Assembly: GCF_933775445.1 (NCBI RefSeq)
Contig: NC_065877.1
Coordinates: 18,538,001 to 18,602,000, forward strand
DNA length: 64,000 nt
Direction of reading: 5' to 3'
From: Argentina anserina
Lineage: Eukaryota; Streptophyta; Magnoliopsida; Rosales; Rosaceae
Shown: positions 1 through 12,800 of the stretch, piece by piece
Numbering within the stretch: the first letter of the stretch is position 1
How the letters are laid out: each line of letters opens with the position of its first letter
Position numbers and translations under genes: made by a program
Notes under the pieces: generated by a model
What the model was told of the DNA's origin: nothing
What the model saw: the letters and a program-made list of their open reading frames with translations, nothing else
Databases searched by the model: none

Positions 1-2358
1 ATAACTATAGATGACAATTCAAATGTCCTAGGGATTCACCGTTACTTTTATATCTTTGATGATTACCATGGATGTGTGTGTGTGTAAATATCAATTTAAG
101 AACTCTGAAATTTTATGATTTAGCTTTGCTGTGTGGGATGGGAATTAGTTGAACCGAACTTTCTCGTAGGAAAATTATACTATATTATTTGGGGTCCGGC
201 TCAACTGTTACAATTCTTGTAACCCTTGGATTTAGTCAAATTCAACAGTCATGATTAAATTTCTTCATGATGTGGAAATGACATGGAATAAATTATGTTT
301 TATAAATTAGATTAAAAATTATATTCATAAAGCATCATTCAAATATAAAAGTACAATGAGAAGAATAGGAGTTTGTACAACTGTTGTGGTTAGTGAAGGT
401 GTGGATTTGGTAGAGTTAAAAGGTTAGGGTTCTGAGTGAATAGAATCAATTGATGATAGAGATGCAGCGTTGACTATTTATAGGACTGGGGCTGAATTTG
501 GCAGTGAAAAAATGTCAATTTGGGGTTAAAATAGTTAGGGTTCATGTGTGATGGTAGGGTTGAACCCAGAAGCTTGCTTTACGTATTGTTGGTGTATATG
601 TTGTGATAGTTATAATTATTGATATTAGCTCTTAATCTAAAACTTTGCTGTGTGAGGGTGTGGATGAAGTTGGTTGCAAACTTGTGATAGAGCAGTAAAG
701 AAAAGTTTGTTGTTCGACCTGTGACAGTTCTGGCTATTTTTGAGTTTGTGATAGAGCAGTAAATAAAACCAATATTCCACCACCTTGTATCTAGCATCAA
801 TTGATTTCTGGGCTTTTCTACCCTGCACAACATTATGCAAGACTATCAATTGATTCAGTATCCCTAGCATGTCCTCTGAGAATCTCATAATTTGTAATTA
901 TGGTTTTGTCTGTCTCTTTTTGCTCAAACATGATGATATGATAACATTTTGAGTTATTTTTGAAGTTTTTGTTCTGATCTCTATGTACATAGTGGTTTGA
1001 TTTATTTAAGTTATTTTCTTTTAAGAGGTGGAATAGAATAACCCAGTTGAAGCGTAATGATCATTCGTCAAAATTATATATATTTGTTGGTTGAGGAAGC
1101 AAAATTAAACCCATGCTATTTCCGCATCATGAGGAAAGTTAATCATTGAACTGGACCTTATTATGAATACGTGCATTCTTTAATTAATTGAAAGCATGAC
1201 AACATGATCACTTTTGTAGTAGATAGGAAACGTTAAGCGAAAATAAGCATAAGCATAAGTATAAGATCTTCCTGTGTAAAATTCAGTTATTAAAGACTCA
1301 TATTATTGAACTTAATTATAAAAAGGAGTGAAGTTAAGATTTGATTGTACCATTATCTCAGCAATTAACATAGCACGGTACTGGGGCGTTTTCTTCTTCT
1401 CATAGTTGCATCTTATTAGCATTTTGCTCAAATAGATGTTTTGGACTCTTAGATATTTAATTTGTTTTTATATTATTTATTGCAATATGTTTCTTCATGC
1501 ATTATACTTTATAGGCCTATTATTATACTAAACCATGTAGAACTGTCTTTGATAGTAGAATTACTTCTTGGACCCAAGTCTGTAGAGGCTGAGTAAACCA
1601 AGTCTTGTCTTTTCTTTGGTTCATATGTGATTTATTAATTTCTTATGAGTTATTTATTCAATTTAGACAATGTTATTGACTTCTATAGGTTCTTAAAAGT
1701 TTTTTGATGATATCATGATGATAATTACTCACTGTAGGCGACTCCATATTTTTTAAATGTAATGCAATGCAGAAAATGCTTATACTCGACAACTTGAGGC
1801 TTTTGAGACATAAGCCTTAGGTAAAACAGCTGGCCTCATGCCCCTTGTGTTTCAAGATATTGATTAATATTATAATATATCACTATGCAAAGGTTAGGAA
1901 AAAAAGGTTTTATTAACTTACATAAAAAAGATGCAACTTATTAGATGAGAAACTCACATACAGTACATAAACCTTGCCAATTTCACTGGAAATAAATATA
2001 CAACAGCATGGTTGGTGAATCCTGGGCCCAGTAGGCTGAATCTGTTAGACTCATTTTGGATTACATGAAATAGCATGATGGATTTCCCTCTAGTAATCTA
2101 GTTCTCAGTTTGCCTATGTGATGTGTCAAACTGCATTACATTCAAATACTGTGCAGACTTGACAGTTTCTATGTCTTCTTTTGTGGCCGATGACACGTTT
2201 CTGCTCTGTCCTCTCCCTACTAATCCATTCTGTCTTCCCTCCCCTATTAATTAACAGTTGTACATCCAATACTGTACATACTTAACAGTTATAATCCTAC
2301 TACTTATCTTTTGTCAAATTATACCTGTATAAATTATGTTGTAGCCACTAATTTGTAG
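1..2358. other. AT-rich stretch, no supported coding exon
   Basis: I see no open frame with convincing composition or splice context here. The two short antisense frames around 579-888 look like chance. The 5' exons of the gene whose 3' exons begin at 2359 should lie here or upstream of the window, because the first exon I recognise starts in mid-codon. A short imperfect ATAAGC repeat lies near 1240-1265. Confidence 0.5.
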
Positions 2359-5300
2359 TGGTATTACTCAGGAAAGAGTAGTCGATACTTCAGCAAAGCC
2401 GTCACACTTTACAACCCGACCTAATGTAGCTCCATATGCTCCTCCGATAATATCTATGGACAATGATGATGGTGTCTCATACAAAGGTGAGGCTTTATGA
2501 TTCTGGAAGTGCACTAAACATGTTTATCAGCAAAGTGCAGCATGTATATACATGTGTGCTTAAAACATACAAATTCTATGTTTGCTCCTACACTTGAATG
2601 CATGTTTTTACCAAGTTCTTCGCATTAAGATCTGTTACTACATTCTTGTGAATGCTGATTTGTTTCATGCAGGTGATATATCTGCATATATAATTTTCTC
2701 ATGGTTTTAAGTGTGCATTTTTCTTATCTTTCACAACCTATGTTTATGAGCATAACGTATGTTAATATTATTGTTGAAATTAGGGAACATTTATACCAAA
2801 AATCTATGTAATTTGTTAAGTCTAGGTGTATTCAGTATAGCCTTTTAATAGTCCGTGATAGTCTTAGGGTATTCAATCATAATTCTTCCAAAGTCTAGAG
2901 GTATTCAATAATGACTTTTTTTATCAGTTTAATAATGACATCCAAAAATGAATCAATGTATCATTCTTACTAGACATTAGAACCTCATGCATGATTATGG
3001 ACTTCGTAGTGCTAATTATATGAACTCCAATAGTTTATAACCCACCAGACCAAAGATCTCGGAAGAAGTCTACGGTAGACTTTCTATGCAAGAAGAGGTT
3101 GATCCTCCATTAATGGTGATATCAATGTTTTCTGATACCCAACATGTTTGCTTATAAGTCATTCATAATAAGATTATTATATTTGATAAATCAGTAAAAA
3201 GTAAATCAATGTTTATTAGAAATAAATAGTAATTTATCAACTCTTAAGAGTATGCAAGTTTCAAAATTTCTGTCATTTAAAAAGTCTACAGAAACCAAAT
3301 ACAATACACCCCAGTTTCCCAATGGATATCTGAGTAAAGGATAAATGTTGTCAATGTAGTCCTGGTTGGTCAAAATATTATTAAAGAAATGTAAATTTTG
3401 TTGTCTCAGGTAGGAAACACTTATATATAAAGGAACATTATAAGCAATCCAATGCAGGATACATGCACTTGCAAAGCCGGAGAACTATAGCCAGGAGCTA
3501 CCTATTACAATTAAGAGGTTACATGAAAAGAAACAATCACTAAACTTAGAACTTATCGACGCCCATAGGGAGACCCAAGAATTTCTTTAGCCAAACAATC
3601 AGTAAACTTACCACTTACTCCCTATTTCCCCCGAAGGTAATCTATTCTTCTCCGTCTGGTCCCCTCATAGATTGCCAACACAGAAGATCTCCCCATTACC
3701 AACCAGTTTTGTTTTTTAGGAGAAAATTTCTACCTTCCACACATTTTTACTGAATTCAGATGATCTAAAACGTATAGTTCACTCAATCTGTGCTACGTAC
3801 AATTTGGAATGCTTCAGTGTTTTTACAATGTAACAGTGCTTCTCTAGTAAGGGCCTTCTGCACTTGTAAAAAAAATGTGGACACTCACTTAAAAGATAAG
3901 GCTAGACGATCTAAAACACTAGTCTTATACGTTCCTTATTATTAGTACAAACTTACTGTTTTATTGAATATTTAATTGGTCAGCTGCTGGCTTTCAAGTT
4001 TTATACTTTCAGTTCAATCGACTGAAAGTTTTATAATAAGTTTTATACTTATTATTAGTGCTTTCTAGTGGGTACATCAATGAACTAAATAGCGGTTATC
4101 GGCATTGTATCAGATTTATTGTTTTTGCTAGTTTTTAATTAAATTTAATATATTTATTAACATAGACTTCAAAATATACCAAATAAACTTGAGACATTAA
4201 AACTTATAGTTCAAAATGTACCCAAAACTTCATAAAAGAAATACATTTGATTGATTTGACAATTAAAATACATAAATAATTTTAATTAATAAAAATAGGT
4301 GCCTAAAGGATAAATGAGGTGATCATTCATCATAAACTATCTTGTCATCGAAGCTATCGACGACTTTCTCCTTTTCTTTAATTTTTTTTTCAAACCGACA
4401 TGTTTTTTTTTAAAAAGCACTGATATATCGCCCTTTGACTTGATTTATCGGGTTGACCGATATAATTGACTTATCGTATCGTTTTGTAAAAATCAGGGAT
4501 ATATCGGCCGATATTTAGTACATTGGGGTACATATTTATGGGCTAAACTTTAGCCCGGGCTATTTTAGCCCTTTGGGTTTGATATGGCTTTAACCTCTGG
4601 ACGATAAGTTCTTGCATCTACATGTGTTAGGTCCAAATTTAAAGGTCCGAGCTAAAGGTCTAAATGGCAGGAATCCTAATGAGGTAGGGAGCTCCCTATA
4701 TAAGCTTGTGAGAGGCCCCCTTACCTTAAAAGTTCTAATGTGGGGTTCAAGCTGCTATAAATCTACACTATTCCTTCCACATATGCTATTGGACCATGAC
4801 TGTATTCTTCTACAGACAACACCAAGGAAACACAAGAAATTTGGATTGCCCAAAGCACGTTTGGATCCAAAAGGATGCCATGACCGGACAATGGTTCTGT
4901 AGTCGGTCTGGATCTCAACTCTTGTATTTATACTGTTGTGATAGCTTAGAATGGGTAATAAAGAAAAACAATGAAGCGTAGCCACTAAGAAATTCAAACA
5001 GAGGTAGAGAAACAGAGTGGTAGTTCCTCCCTCTCATTTAAAGGAGTTTCCTCACACACCTCCCCATTAAGTGTGGCTGCTTTTCGGAGCTTCTACATTC
5101 TCTCTCACCCTCTCTCTTTGCTGGCTGCTGCTCTTACAAGTAGCCCCACACTTCTTTTAGTTGTACACCTTTAGTTTGTAGGTGTGGAAAGCTTGTTTAC
5201 CAAATCAAAACCAAAGTGTAGTAGACCATTAATAAGTTTGTGATCTTTTAGACATTGAAGGGAATCAAAACCATGGGTCTTGATTCTATTGGATTGCAGG

Positions 5301-7327
5301 CAGGTAAAATTGAACTCTTATTGTTTTGGATTATATATGACATACAGTTTGGGGAAGTCCTTAAATGCCTCATATATTCCGAAACATATGTTTTGATTGA
5401 GAATATGCAGTTTTCAAGATATGGAACATCATATTATGTAAACATAGGGTCATGGATTTTAGTCACATCACTGACATGTGTCTCTTGGTTATGCATATGT
5501 ATGGTGCAAAGTTATCTGGTAAAACTGTAAAAGTCTATGTCCCTAGCTTATTTCTGATGGAATCTACATTAATTCCACTTATGTCCCTGGTTTTGCAATT
5601 CTATTATGGAGCGTCATCTGCTCGTAGTGGTTTGTTTAGAATGTTGCTCTCTTTGCAGCTATAGGTGGGGTTACAGGCGACCTACTGGAGCAGAATGCGC
5701 AAGCCTTGAATCAAATTTCCGTCAATCTTCAAGCTTTCCAGGTAGAACTAATCATTATGTTATATTCAAGTAATTATTAGAGTATCTCTCGTTTAGGTAA
5801 AGTTAAGCTTTTTAGAGTTGTCCTTCACATTTTGTTCTAGTCTTTTAAACATAGCATATAGCTTGGATCGCATTCTGCAGATTTTTCAGTAAATGGATAG
5901 GTGCTTTGGTAGATGAGTCGGGGGATCATTTCACATTTTCTCTTCAAAAAGCTATGACACATAACTTGATAATTTGGATGAGAACTTAGAAGAATGATGT
6001 TCTGTAACTTGATAACTTGAACATAGAGTTTAGTGACAGATAGGGACATAATGTTCTTTATAGATAATCAGTCCTTTCTGTTTTGGTTGGCATTTGTACA
6101 CAGTTTATTTTGTGTAGACCATAATAATTGTAGTAGGGATAGTAATAGAAATCTATTAAAAAGCTCTGTTGCAGTGTCTTTTTTGTCCAGAAGATGATCC
6201 ATTTATACGTACATTCTTGGTACGTTTAGTTTGACCGAGTTAATTTCTGTCTTTTTTAGATACAGGAGAACATCAACCTCTTCTGCCAGGCTCGAGATAA
6301 CATCCTCAAAATTATGAACGAGTATGCTGTGATTCTGGTGCCTTCCTTTTTTTTTTTTTTTCTCTTGTCCAATTAAGTGCAAATTATATTAGTTGCTAAG
6401 TTGATTGCTGCTTTTTTCCACTATGGGTATACTAATCCTTTGGTATTTTTTTTATTATTCGTTTTGTTCTCCTATTGCATGTAATAACTGTGTAAGAGCA
6501 GTTTCTGATGATTTGACATGCTGATGTTTGCTGGAAATTTCCCTTAATTCTCTCATCTATATAAATATCTTCGCCTTAAATTGATAGGCCATTGATAGAG
6601 GTGGCCCAAATTCATTTGTGGGTCCTTCCTTTTTGTTTGATGATATTTGTGATGTAAAAATGATCAATTCTACTTCTGCCTAAAGTGGCTAGATATGGCT
6701 TCATATATTTATAATCTTGTCAGACAATCAGTTGCAGACTGCACAGGCTCATATCAGATTGGCCGCTTCCAGTTTGCAATTACCGATGTCATCTCAACTT
6801 CTTTTATGATCTCCTGAATAGCATATCTCTTACTGTTTATTTGTTTGTTTTGAACCAATTGCTTTTACATAGACATAAATGCACAGTTGAAAATGATTCC
6901 ATTGTAATAGCATTTCATATGTAATTTGCAAATTGTTCCAGTTAATAATGTGAAGTTGTTGAAATTTGGTGTTCTTTGGGTTTTTTGTTTGTTTGTTATA
7001 GTTGCATATTCCTAGAAGTAAGCTCTCTAGGGCAATTATAGATGCAATTGCATTATTTGCTAGATATGTACTTTTCTGTTTGTTCTGTTATGAGTTACGA
7101 GTTGAATGTGAAAAGGGGGGCCTGTAATTGATGATACTTCGCAATTATTTGAGAATTTTATTCACACTTCTGCTAGTATGTGCATATCTAATCTTTCTAT
7201 TCGCCAATTTCTCTACAGCTTGAATGACTTGCCAGACGTAATGAAGCAGATGCCACCACTTCCTGTGAAAGTAAATGAAGAGCTTGTAAACCATGTCCTC
7301 CCCCCACCTGCACATCAAATGCAATGA
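2359..7327 (+). CDS. Conserved plant protein of unknown function, 3' six exons (5' end not found)
   Basis: I do not recognise this family. Six exons fit by frame, phase and GT-AG sites: 2359-2486, 3066-3115, 5252-5303, 5659-5741, 6260-6321 and 7219-7327, with a TGA stop at 7325-7327. Together they encode about 160 residues. The first exon contains PNVAPYAPPIISMDNDDG. The middle reads GVTGDLLEQNAQALNQIS then ENINLFCQARDNILKIMN, a stretch with helical, coiled-coil-like heptads. The tail contains KQMPPLPVKVNEELVNHVLP. Every junction keeps the frame, and codon use looks coding, so this is probably a functional gene rather than a relic. The exon at 2359 needs two bases from an upstream exon, so the start codon is missing from this model. 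The 2.1-kb third intron holds a hAT-type insertion. The start of the second exon is ambiguous by one codon (3066 or 3069). Confidence 0.72.
4078..4525. mobile_element. Non-autonomous hAT-type element, 448 bp, 8-bp target duplication
   Basis: The element starts CAATGAACTAAATA and ends with the near reverse complement (reading inward, CAATGTACTAAATATCGG). The terminal inverted repeats match at about 16 of 18 positions. Both sides are flanked by the identical octamer GGGTACAT (4070-4077 and 4526-4533), the target-duplication length of hAT transposons. It has no coding capacity. The right half is rich in ATATCG/CGATAT motifs. It sits in an intron of the plus-strand gene. Confidence 0.85.
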
Positions 7328-9235
7328 TAGTTTGGCTTGTAGGCTTCTGTACACTTCTTGAAACATATCCTGCGTCCAAATCGGGCCGGAATCTCTCGAA
7401 TCATACCCTGATCTCTGGGAATACACTACGGAGTTGATGGACCACGTTAGCCAACTCAAATAGTGCAGGCAATCTTAATTGTTTATGCAGGTTTATTAAT
7501 TTTTATTAGTATTTATTCTTTGTCCCCCTGTCACTTGTATTACGTCTTTGGTTTAGTAGTTAGTTTACATTAACAAAATATTGCCTAGTATTCTTTAGAA
7601 AGTAGGAAATAAATTCCGTGTTGGTGATGTATTAATTAATTAGTAATAAGAAGCTTGTAGTTTTTCTCCGGGATGGCTATATAAGAACCTGGTAGTTGTT
7701 TTCAAAAAGAAAAAGAAAAGAGAGGCCTGTAGTAGTTAAAAAGGAGAATCGGCTGAATGATAGATGGTAGTGAGAACTCTCAGATGTGTATTATTTATTG
7801 ATAGGTGGGTAATAGAGGATTACAAACTACCTTTGAGGTCAATATAAGAATTATTATCAAACGTTGCATATAAAATTTATTGCAACACAAAAGCACTATT
7901 AGTGCTAGACCAAGGGAAGTGTATAAACTTAACTTCTTCCCTTGTTTCGTGCGTGTAAGACAAATAGTGTTTGCAGTGTTGGTTCAATGGAAATCTTGCC
8001 GGAGTATCCTAGTGGGACAAAAATAGTTTTAATCACAATGCGCCAACTACGGCTAAGATCGATTCGTAATGATGTTCGGTTCACCCTTAATCACTACAAT
8101 AAAAGGAATCGTTATTCACATAAATTTTCGGGTAATAAACCCTATAAATTGCGCATAACCTTAGTTGAAGGAAAACTTGAGCATGACGCCCCTTAAAATG
8201 ATATTTATGTGTGCCCTTAAAAATGATATTTATGTGTGAGATTAGCACATCATGATCTCCTCCTAATTCTTATTTTTATGAGACTTGTTGCATTAGTAAT
8301 GGAAGCTTGAATAAGGTTTAAAACATGTTTTTTTTTTCAAATGGAGATTTTAAGTCTTATTTCAATAATGAGACTCCTCTGATAGTTGCATAAGTAATGC
8401 AAGCTTATCTTAAGGTTTTTAACGTGTTTTTCCAAATGCAGGCTTGGACTATGAGTAGAGAGTAGAGACGAACACCTTTTGCCAATGGGATATGAATTCT
8501 TTTCGTCAATTTAGATTCGCCTCAAATTTTCTTAAATCCTAGGTTTCAAAAGATTTGCTGGACGATTAAAATGGAGGGCATGAGGGAACGTCCTAAAGAC
8601 TTTCTTATAATAACACCCAATTTGCTCCTGAAGTGCTACTAGTTCTTTCTACAGCTAATACAAAATGTGGTCAAGGCTGGTCCCAATTGTGAATGTGATG
8701 TTACTATGGTGGCATAGATATAACTTATACAGCAATACTCGTACTACTCTACCATTGCTCAAATTATAGATCAAGGTGTCTTCACTCTTCAGTGGTCGTC
8801 CTTGCCACTATAAGCTCATGCGCATTTAGTTAACCAACTAGTACTACACTAACCAAGTGATGTCTTAATATATCATTGGAAAATCCTGAGGTATTCAAAA
8901 CCGATGAGATACAAAATGCATTTTCACACTATTTGCTAGACCTGCAACTGTTGTACTCTTTTACATGTTCTGCCAAGTTGTATCAACATACAACCAAGTA
9001 TTTCAATTCTACAAATTTAAGCAAAAGAAACTGGAGATAAAAACATTCAGGCATGGGGATGATGTCTACAGCGATCCTTCACCCTTAAAGGATACGATCG
9101 GGAGGCACTGTGAGAGTCGAGAACTCTGCTAAAGTTGTAGGTTATACACTAGCTTAATACAAAAGAGTTACTATGAGTGGCAACTTCATCATGCTAAGGT
9201 CTAGTTGCACCAATGAATATTACTCTTAGTGTACC
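7328..9235. other. Intergenic region with small tandem duplications
   Basis: No gene is supported. A roughly 25-bp unit containing TGATATTTATGTGTG is repeated directly at about 8195-8238. A longer diverged direct duplication covers about 8285-8350 and 8383-8445, both copies starting GTTGCATWAGTAATG. The 84-codon frame at 7942-8196 shows no recognisable motif and is probably chance. Confidence 0.5.
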
Positions 9236-9484
9236 CTACTGTTTTGTTGGAAATGCACTGGTAGAACTACTGCTATCAGGTTTCTTTCTTTTTCTCTGCA
9301 TTTGTGGTTCAGCAATATTGGAATTAAGAGATGGCGCCGAGCGTTTCCAATTCTCCTTCATTATCTCCAGCTGAGCTATTTGCATGTCAATGTATGCATC
9401 TGGGTATTCGGACTCGAGATGGTATTCTTTGATGCATTGTTTCCCAGCTCTTAGATCACCTATGAGGTTGTCTGCAATCTTAAC
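9236..9484 (-). pseudogene. FRIGIDA-like protein, isolated C-terminal exon
   Basis: The minus strand from 9484 to the TAG stop at 9236-9238 is open for 82 codons and is preceded by an acceptor (CACAG). The translation contains CIKEYHLESEYPDAY, then a leucine/glutamine helix and a basic tail with RKRKK. The CI-(E/K)-x-(H/Y)-x-LESEYP signature followed by a QLE-K helix is typical of FRIGIDA and FRIGIDA-like proteins, which act in chromatin-linked control of flowering genes. The catalogued family is several hundred residues long, and only this tail is visible. On the minus strand, the sequence upstream is immediately occupied by a copia LTR from 9552, and no further FRIGIDA exons were found up to 17 kb. 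It is either a stranded fragment or the last exon of a gene split by retrotransposon insertion. Confidence 0.5.
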
Positions 9485-9551
9485 CTGTGATCAGAAGTAA
9501 CCAGAGAATAGATGTATATTTAAATTGAGGATGATCTTAAAGACTTAACAC

Positions 9552-9846
9552 TGCAAGAAGCAGATATCAAATATGAAGAAAAAGATGATGAGAAATCTCA
9601 TCTTCGAATTGTATTGATCCTATTTCACAAGTTCAGATACAAAGTATATATGGAACAAAATAGCTAAGACTAGGCCGAATCTAATCCCCTAAATTCTGTA
9701 GTGTACAAATCACCATGATTTTAGGAACCATGATTTAAGGAGGCTTTTCCTGAAAAGAAGATGAACACCATGTAAAGCACCTATTGCAGTCACCTCCTTG
9801 TTTGCTCCTTGTCTGCTAGGATGAGGAGGGCACACATAATTTAACA
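9552..9846 (-). repeat. Copia 3' LTR (295 bp) with adjacent polypurine tract
   Basis: On the minus strand the LTR begins TGTTAAATTATG and ends CTTCTTGCA, giving the canonical TG...CA termini. It is immediately preceded by the purine-rich tract TTGAGGGGGGA (9847-9857), the plus-strand primer site. No partner LTR was seen in the window, so no insertion age can be read. Confidence 0.85.
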
Positions 9847-9853
9847 TCCCCCC

Positions 9854-12800
9854 TCAAGCTGGATCAAGAAGATTAATTGATCCAAGCTTGGACAAAAACC
9901 TTTGAAATTGTGCAGATGAAAGAGCTTTGGTGAACATATCTGCAATTTGGTCTGCACTGCATGTATAAACAGTCTGAATCACCTTGGCTTGGACTTGATC
10001 ACATACAAAGTGACAATCAATTTCTATGTGCTTTGTTCTCTCATGAAACACTGAATTTTTAGCAATGTGCATGGCAGATTGGTTATCACAAAACATGAGC
10101 ATTGGACTAGAGCTTTTGATGCCCAACTTAGATAGAACAGCCTTCAACCAGATTAATTCACAAAATAATGAAACCATAGCTCTATATTCTGCTTCTGCAC
10201 TAGATCGAGCCACAACAAGTTGTGTTTTACTCTTCCAAGTCACTGCATTGCCTCCAACAAAAGTGCAGTAACATGTAGTAGACTTGCGATCCAAGTTATT
10301 TCCTGCCCAATCTGCATCAGTGTAACCTAAAATATCACAATGATCATGCTTTTTCATCACAATGCCTTGACCAATAGAACCTTTTAAATATCTGAGCACT
10401 CTATTAACCATCTTCACATGCTCAGAAGTGGGAGAATGCATATGTTGACTAATCAAACTCACTACAAATGAGATATCAGGTCTAGTAATGGTAAGATAGA
10501 TTAACTTACCTACAAGACGTTGATATGCAGTAATGTCAGTGACTGCTTCACCTTTGTTAATGAATTTGTATTTTTGACTTAGTGGAGTCTTGGAGGGCTT
10601 GCAATCAGTCATGTCTGTATCTTTCATAAGATAAAGAGTATACCTCTTTTGGTTAAAAAATAATCCCTTGCTAGAGGTAGCTACTTCAATGCCAAGGAAA
10701 TATTTTAATACACCAAGATCCTTGATGGCAAATTTTTTCCTCAAGGTAGACTTTAAAGCATCAATCTCTTCTAGATTAGAACCAGTGACAATAAGATCAT
10801 CGACATAAATCAAGACAACTAAAATCCCTTCTTTACCATTTCTCACAAATAGTGAAGAATCAGAGTAGTTGCGCTTGAACCCTGCACTGATAAGAACTAA
10901 GCTCAATTTTGAATACCAGGCTCTAGGGGATTGCTTTAAGCCATAGATAGCTTTAGGCAATTTACAAACTAAGCCTGGTTCAGATGCTTGAGAGTGGTTA
11001 GGAGGAGGTTGCATGTAGACTTCTTCTTCAAGGTTTACATGTAAAAATGCATTTTTGACATCCATTTGAAATAAGTGCTAAGAATAATTAACTGCATTAG
11101 ATACCAAAACTCTTACTGTGTTCATCTTGGCCACATGAGCAAAAGTCTCTTTGTAATCCACTCCATAAGTTTGAGTGAACCCGTGAGCCACCAATCTAGC
11201 TTTGCACCTTTCAACAGTATCATATAAGAGAAACTTGGTTTTGTAGATCCATTTACTTCCCACAGCCTTTTTTCACTGTGGCAAATGGACAACACTCCAA
11301 GTATTATTTTCATCTAAGGCTTTGAGTTCCTCAACCATGGCTGCTCTCCATTTTGGATCTTGAACAACATCAGTAAAATTGCAGGGATCATGAATACATG
11401 AAATCTTGGTAAGAAAAGCTTGATGAGTGGGAGACATATGATTATAACAAACATACTGTGACATAGGGTGTTTTGAAGTGTACATCTTGTAATCTTTGAA
11501 TCTCACTGGCAGATTCCTAGTTCAACTAGGATTTCTTCTAGGTTGAACTTGATAAACCTGCTGAACTTCATCATTTAAATTATGAGTGTCATGAGAGTGA
11601 TCAGTGGAACCAGAATGCTCAACTTCATGAGAATCATCAACTTGATCAGTAGCACCAGAATAATCAGCTCCATTTCCATTATTTGCATTCAAATTTTGAG
11701 CAGAAATGCTGGGAACATTAGTCACTCTTTCACTGTTATTAAAGCTAGGCACAACTGATTCAGAAGGAGGGACTGACATTGGAAAGATTCCAATATTAAA
11801 ATCACGCAGATCATCTTTGCTAAGAGGAGTCTGGAAAAAAGAGGCGCCCTCATCAAATTTGACATCCCTAGAAATCATCATGTTTCTGGTTTTTGGATTG
11901 TAACACTTGTAACCTTTTGAGTGGAAGAATAACCCAAAAACACATATTTCTCAGCCTTAGGATCTAGTTTATTTCTGTGAGTAGCATGCATTTTAACATA
12001 ACAAATACAACCAAACACCCTCAAATGATTCAAATTAACATCCATGCCTTTCAAAATTTCCCAAGGAGATTTACCTTTCAAAACCCTGGTTGGTAATCTG
12101 TTTATAATATAAGTAGCTGCAAGAACTGCATGAGACCAGTAAGATTTTGGAACATTCATCTGAAACATCACAGATCTGGTCTTTTCCAATATGTCATGAT
12201 TTTTTCTTTCAGCTACACCATTTTGCTGAGGTGTAGCTACACAGCTAGTTTCATGAATGATCCCATGAGAGCTCGAATAATTTTGCATAGCATTAGAAAT
12301 ATATTCAGATCCATTGTCAGATCTTAAAACATGAATACTCGAACATAATTGATTTTTCACAATATTGTGAAAATCAATGAATGCAGCCATTAATCCACTC
12401 TTGAGTTTCATCAAATATAACCAGGTAACTCTAGATAAATCATCAATAAACAAAGCAAAAGATTTATATCCATTAATAGATTGAACAGGTGCAGGCCCCC
12501 ATATATCAGAGTGAACTAGCTCAAAACACTTAGATGTTCTAGACTGTGAAGTAGCAAAAGGTAGTCTAGAAAATTTAGAAGTTACACAAATTTCACAAAG
12601 ATGATCACTACAACTAAAGCATGGAAATAGAGTGGACAAGACTTTATTTGAAGGATGAGCAAGACGCTGGTGCCACAAGCTTTGGTCAGCAGCTAAAACT
12701 GGACTAACATTGAGGGCTTGATTTTTTGCAAAAGATGACTTTGAGAGGTAGTACAGATCATCAAGTAAAAAACCCTTACCAATCTACTTCTAGAAAACTC

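Noticed and set aside
7942..8196. 84-codon plus-strand ORF
   Set aside because: It has no motif or gene context, and small tandem duplications start at its 3' end; probably chance.
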